Shown here: one piece after another, positions 62,168 to 62,644 of the stretch | Layout: the number at the start of each line of letters is the position of its first letter | How positions within the stretch are numbered: the first letter of the stretch is position 1 | Translations under genes and position numbers: made by a program | The notes under the pieces: generated by a model | Seen by the model: only the letters and a program-made list of their open reading frames with translations | What the model was told of the DNA's origin: nothing | The model's database searches: none | From: Pseudomonas frederiksbergensis | GTDB lineage: Bacteria > Pseudomonadota > Gammaproteobacteria > Pseudomonadales > Pseudomonadaceae | DNA: 62,644 bases | Direction: 5' to 3' | Assembly (NCBI RefSeq): GCF_003732665.1 | Contig: NZ_MOBP01000024.1 | Location: 1 to 62,644 of the forward strand

Positions 62168-62564
62168 TGCTTGCCTCACTCTGCTCAGCTATTTCGCTTT
62201 TCAGCTCTTCAATTTTGACAATGAAGCCTCTGGCCATTTAAACCACAAACCCGTCCGCCAGTACATGCCCTTGCGGGCGGCTGGGTTCGGTCCAATCAAC
62301 GGCTTGGAGGCCTTGCTGACGGGGCTTTCAGGGTTGCGAGTGTGCCTGTGGCAGACATCGATCCAACGTTATGTAGTGCGCGCTGCGGCATACTACATGA
62401 TGAATTGCGCTTGTGAAAATTAGACTAATTACGTCGTTCTGCGACCCCATGACGCATTGCAGTCATGTCGGGGAACGGGATGTTCTCAAAAAACTATTGG
62501 ATTGTTCCAGTTAAATATAAAAACTTGTACACGATTTGTGTTTGGCAGGCTCATTGGTGGTGGG
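62168..62564. other. glcB upstream non-coding region
   Basis: About 400 bp without a credible gene, AT-rich at 62380-62430 and 62490-62540. A palindrome, CATGAC / GTCATG at 62449-62468 with an 8-bp centre, could be an operator. No promoter could be fixed with confidence. Confidence 0.4.
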
Positions 62565-62565
62565 C

Positions 62566-62582
62566 CATTCGCGGGCAAGCCT
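62566..62582. repeat. Truncated REP core at the right edge
   Basis: ATTCGCGGGCAAGCCT is the first half of a REP core. It stops abruptly where the IS-like sequence starts, consistent with an insertion. Confidence 0.6.
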
Positions 62583-62644
62583 GTTGGGGTCCAGTTTTTT
62601 TGGACCACTCCGTAGGAGCTTTAGGCCGCCTGCTGCTCAAAGAG
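62582..62644 (-). mobile_element. Probable end of an insertion sequence with the transposase C-terminus
   Basis: TGTTGGGGTCCAG ... TGGACCACTCC carries an inverted GGTCCA/TGGACC pair and begins TG right after the truncated REP. On the minus strand a reading frame enters from the window edge and stops at 62621-62623, its last residues being LFEQQAA. This looks like an IS3-type end with the tail of its transposase, but the family cannot be proven from so little. Confidence 0.4.

Overview
The window is chromosomal DNA from a Pseudomonas of the P. fluorescens group. The evidence is its high GC content, its gene content and order (carnitine, choline and sarcosine catabolism genes, creBCD, a ferrichrome-type receptor with its sigma/FecR pair, glcB), and about two dozen Pseudomonas REP clusters built on the GTGGGAGCGGGCTTGCTCGCGAA core. 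No rRNA, tRNA, prophage or CRISPR array was seen.

Layout. Positions 77-6110 hold carnitine breakdown: gamma-butyrobetaine hydroxylase, cdhB, cdhA, cdhC and caiX on the minus strand, with the divergent regulator cdhR. Positions 6246-8850 hold a DUF3010 protein, an AT-richer hipBA pair and a small secreted DUF1311-type protein. Positions 9072-16851 hold the dimethylglycine demethylase operon: dipeptidase, DUF5943 protein, dgcA, dgcB and a dedicated ETF alpha/beta pair, followed by a GNAT gene. Positions 17546-18778 are essentially non-coding. They hold two REPINs and four copies of a ~60-bp repeat, each carrying a perfect DnaA box, plus two further boxes. Positions 18779-25569 hold an unusual three-gene cluster: a GMC oxidoreductase fused to an alpha/beta hydrolase, a membrane-anchored dihaem cytochrome c, and a metallophosphoesterase. 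Positions 25819-28499 hold divergent gbcA and gbcB (glycine betaine demethylase), followed by an SDR gene. Positions 29682-40994 hold ltaE, a TraX-like gene, then glyA-soxBDAG-purU-fdhA. Positions 41052-45995 hold a small secreted protein, an ECF sigma/anti-sigma/fasciclin operon, a DUF2780 protein, an acyltransferase and a retropepsin-like protein. Positions 46055-49687 are creBCD, with a small deletion at the CreB phosphorylation site. Positions 49898-56235 hold a GST, a PepSY protein with a 59-aa partner, and fiuA-fiuR-fiuI. Positions 56458-62167 hold an exonuclease/DUF294 pair, a response regulator and glcB.

How it works together. Carnitine is oxidised and cleaved to glycine betaine. GbcAB removes the first methyl group, DgcAB with its ETF the second, and SoxBDAG the third, leaving glycine. 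The C1 units released are handled by GlyA, PurU and FdhA. GbcAB and the cdh genes have upstream direct repeats with a shared GGTCGC core, as does the dgc operon; these are candidate AraC-family (GbdR/CdhR) sites.

Both window ends look like insertion-sequence termini that landed inside REP elements. The most unusual features are the DnaA-box repeat array, the GMC-hydrolase/cytochrome/phosphoesterase cluster and the CreB deletion.
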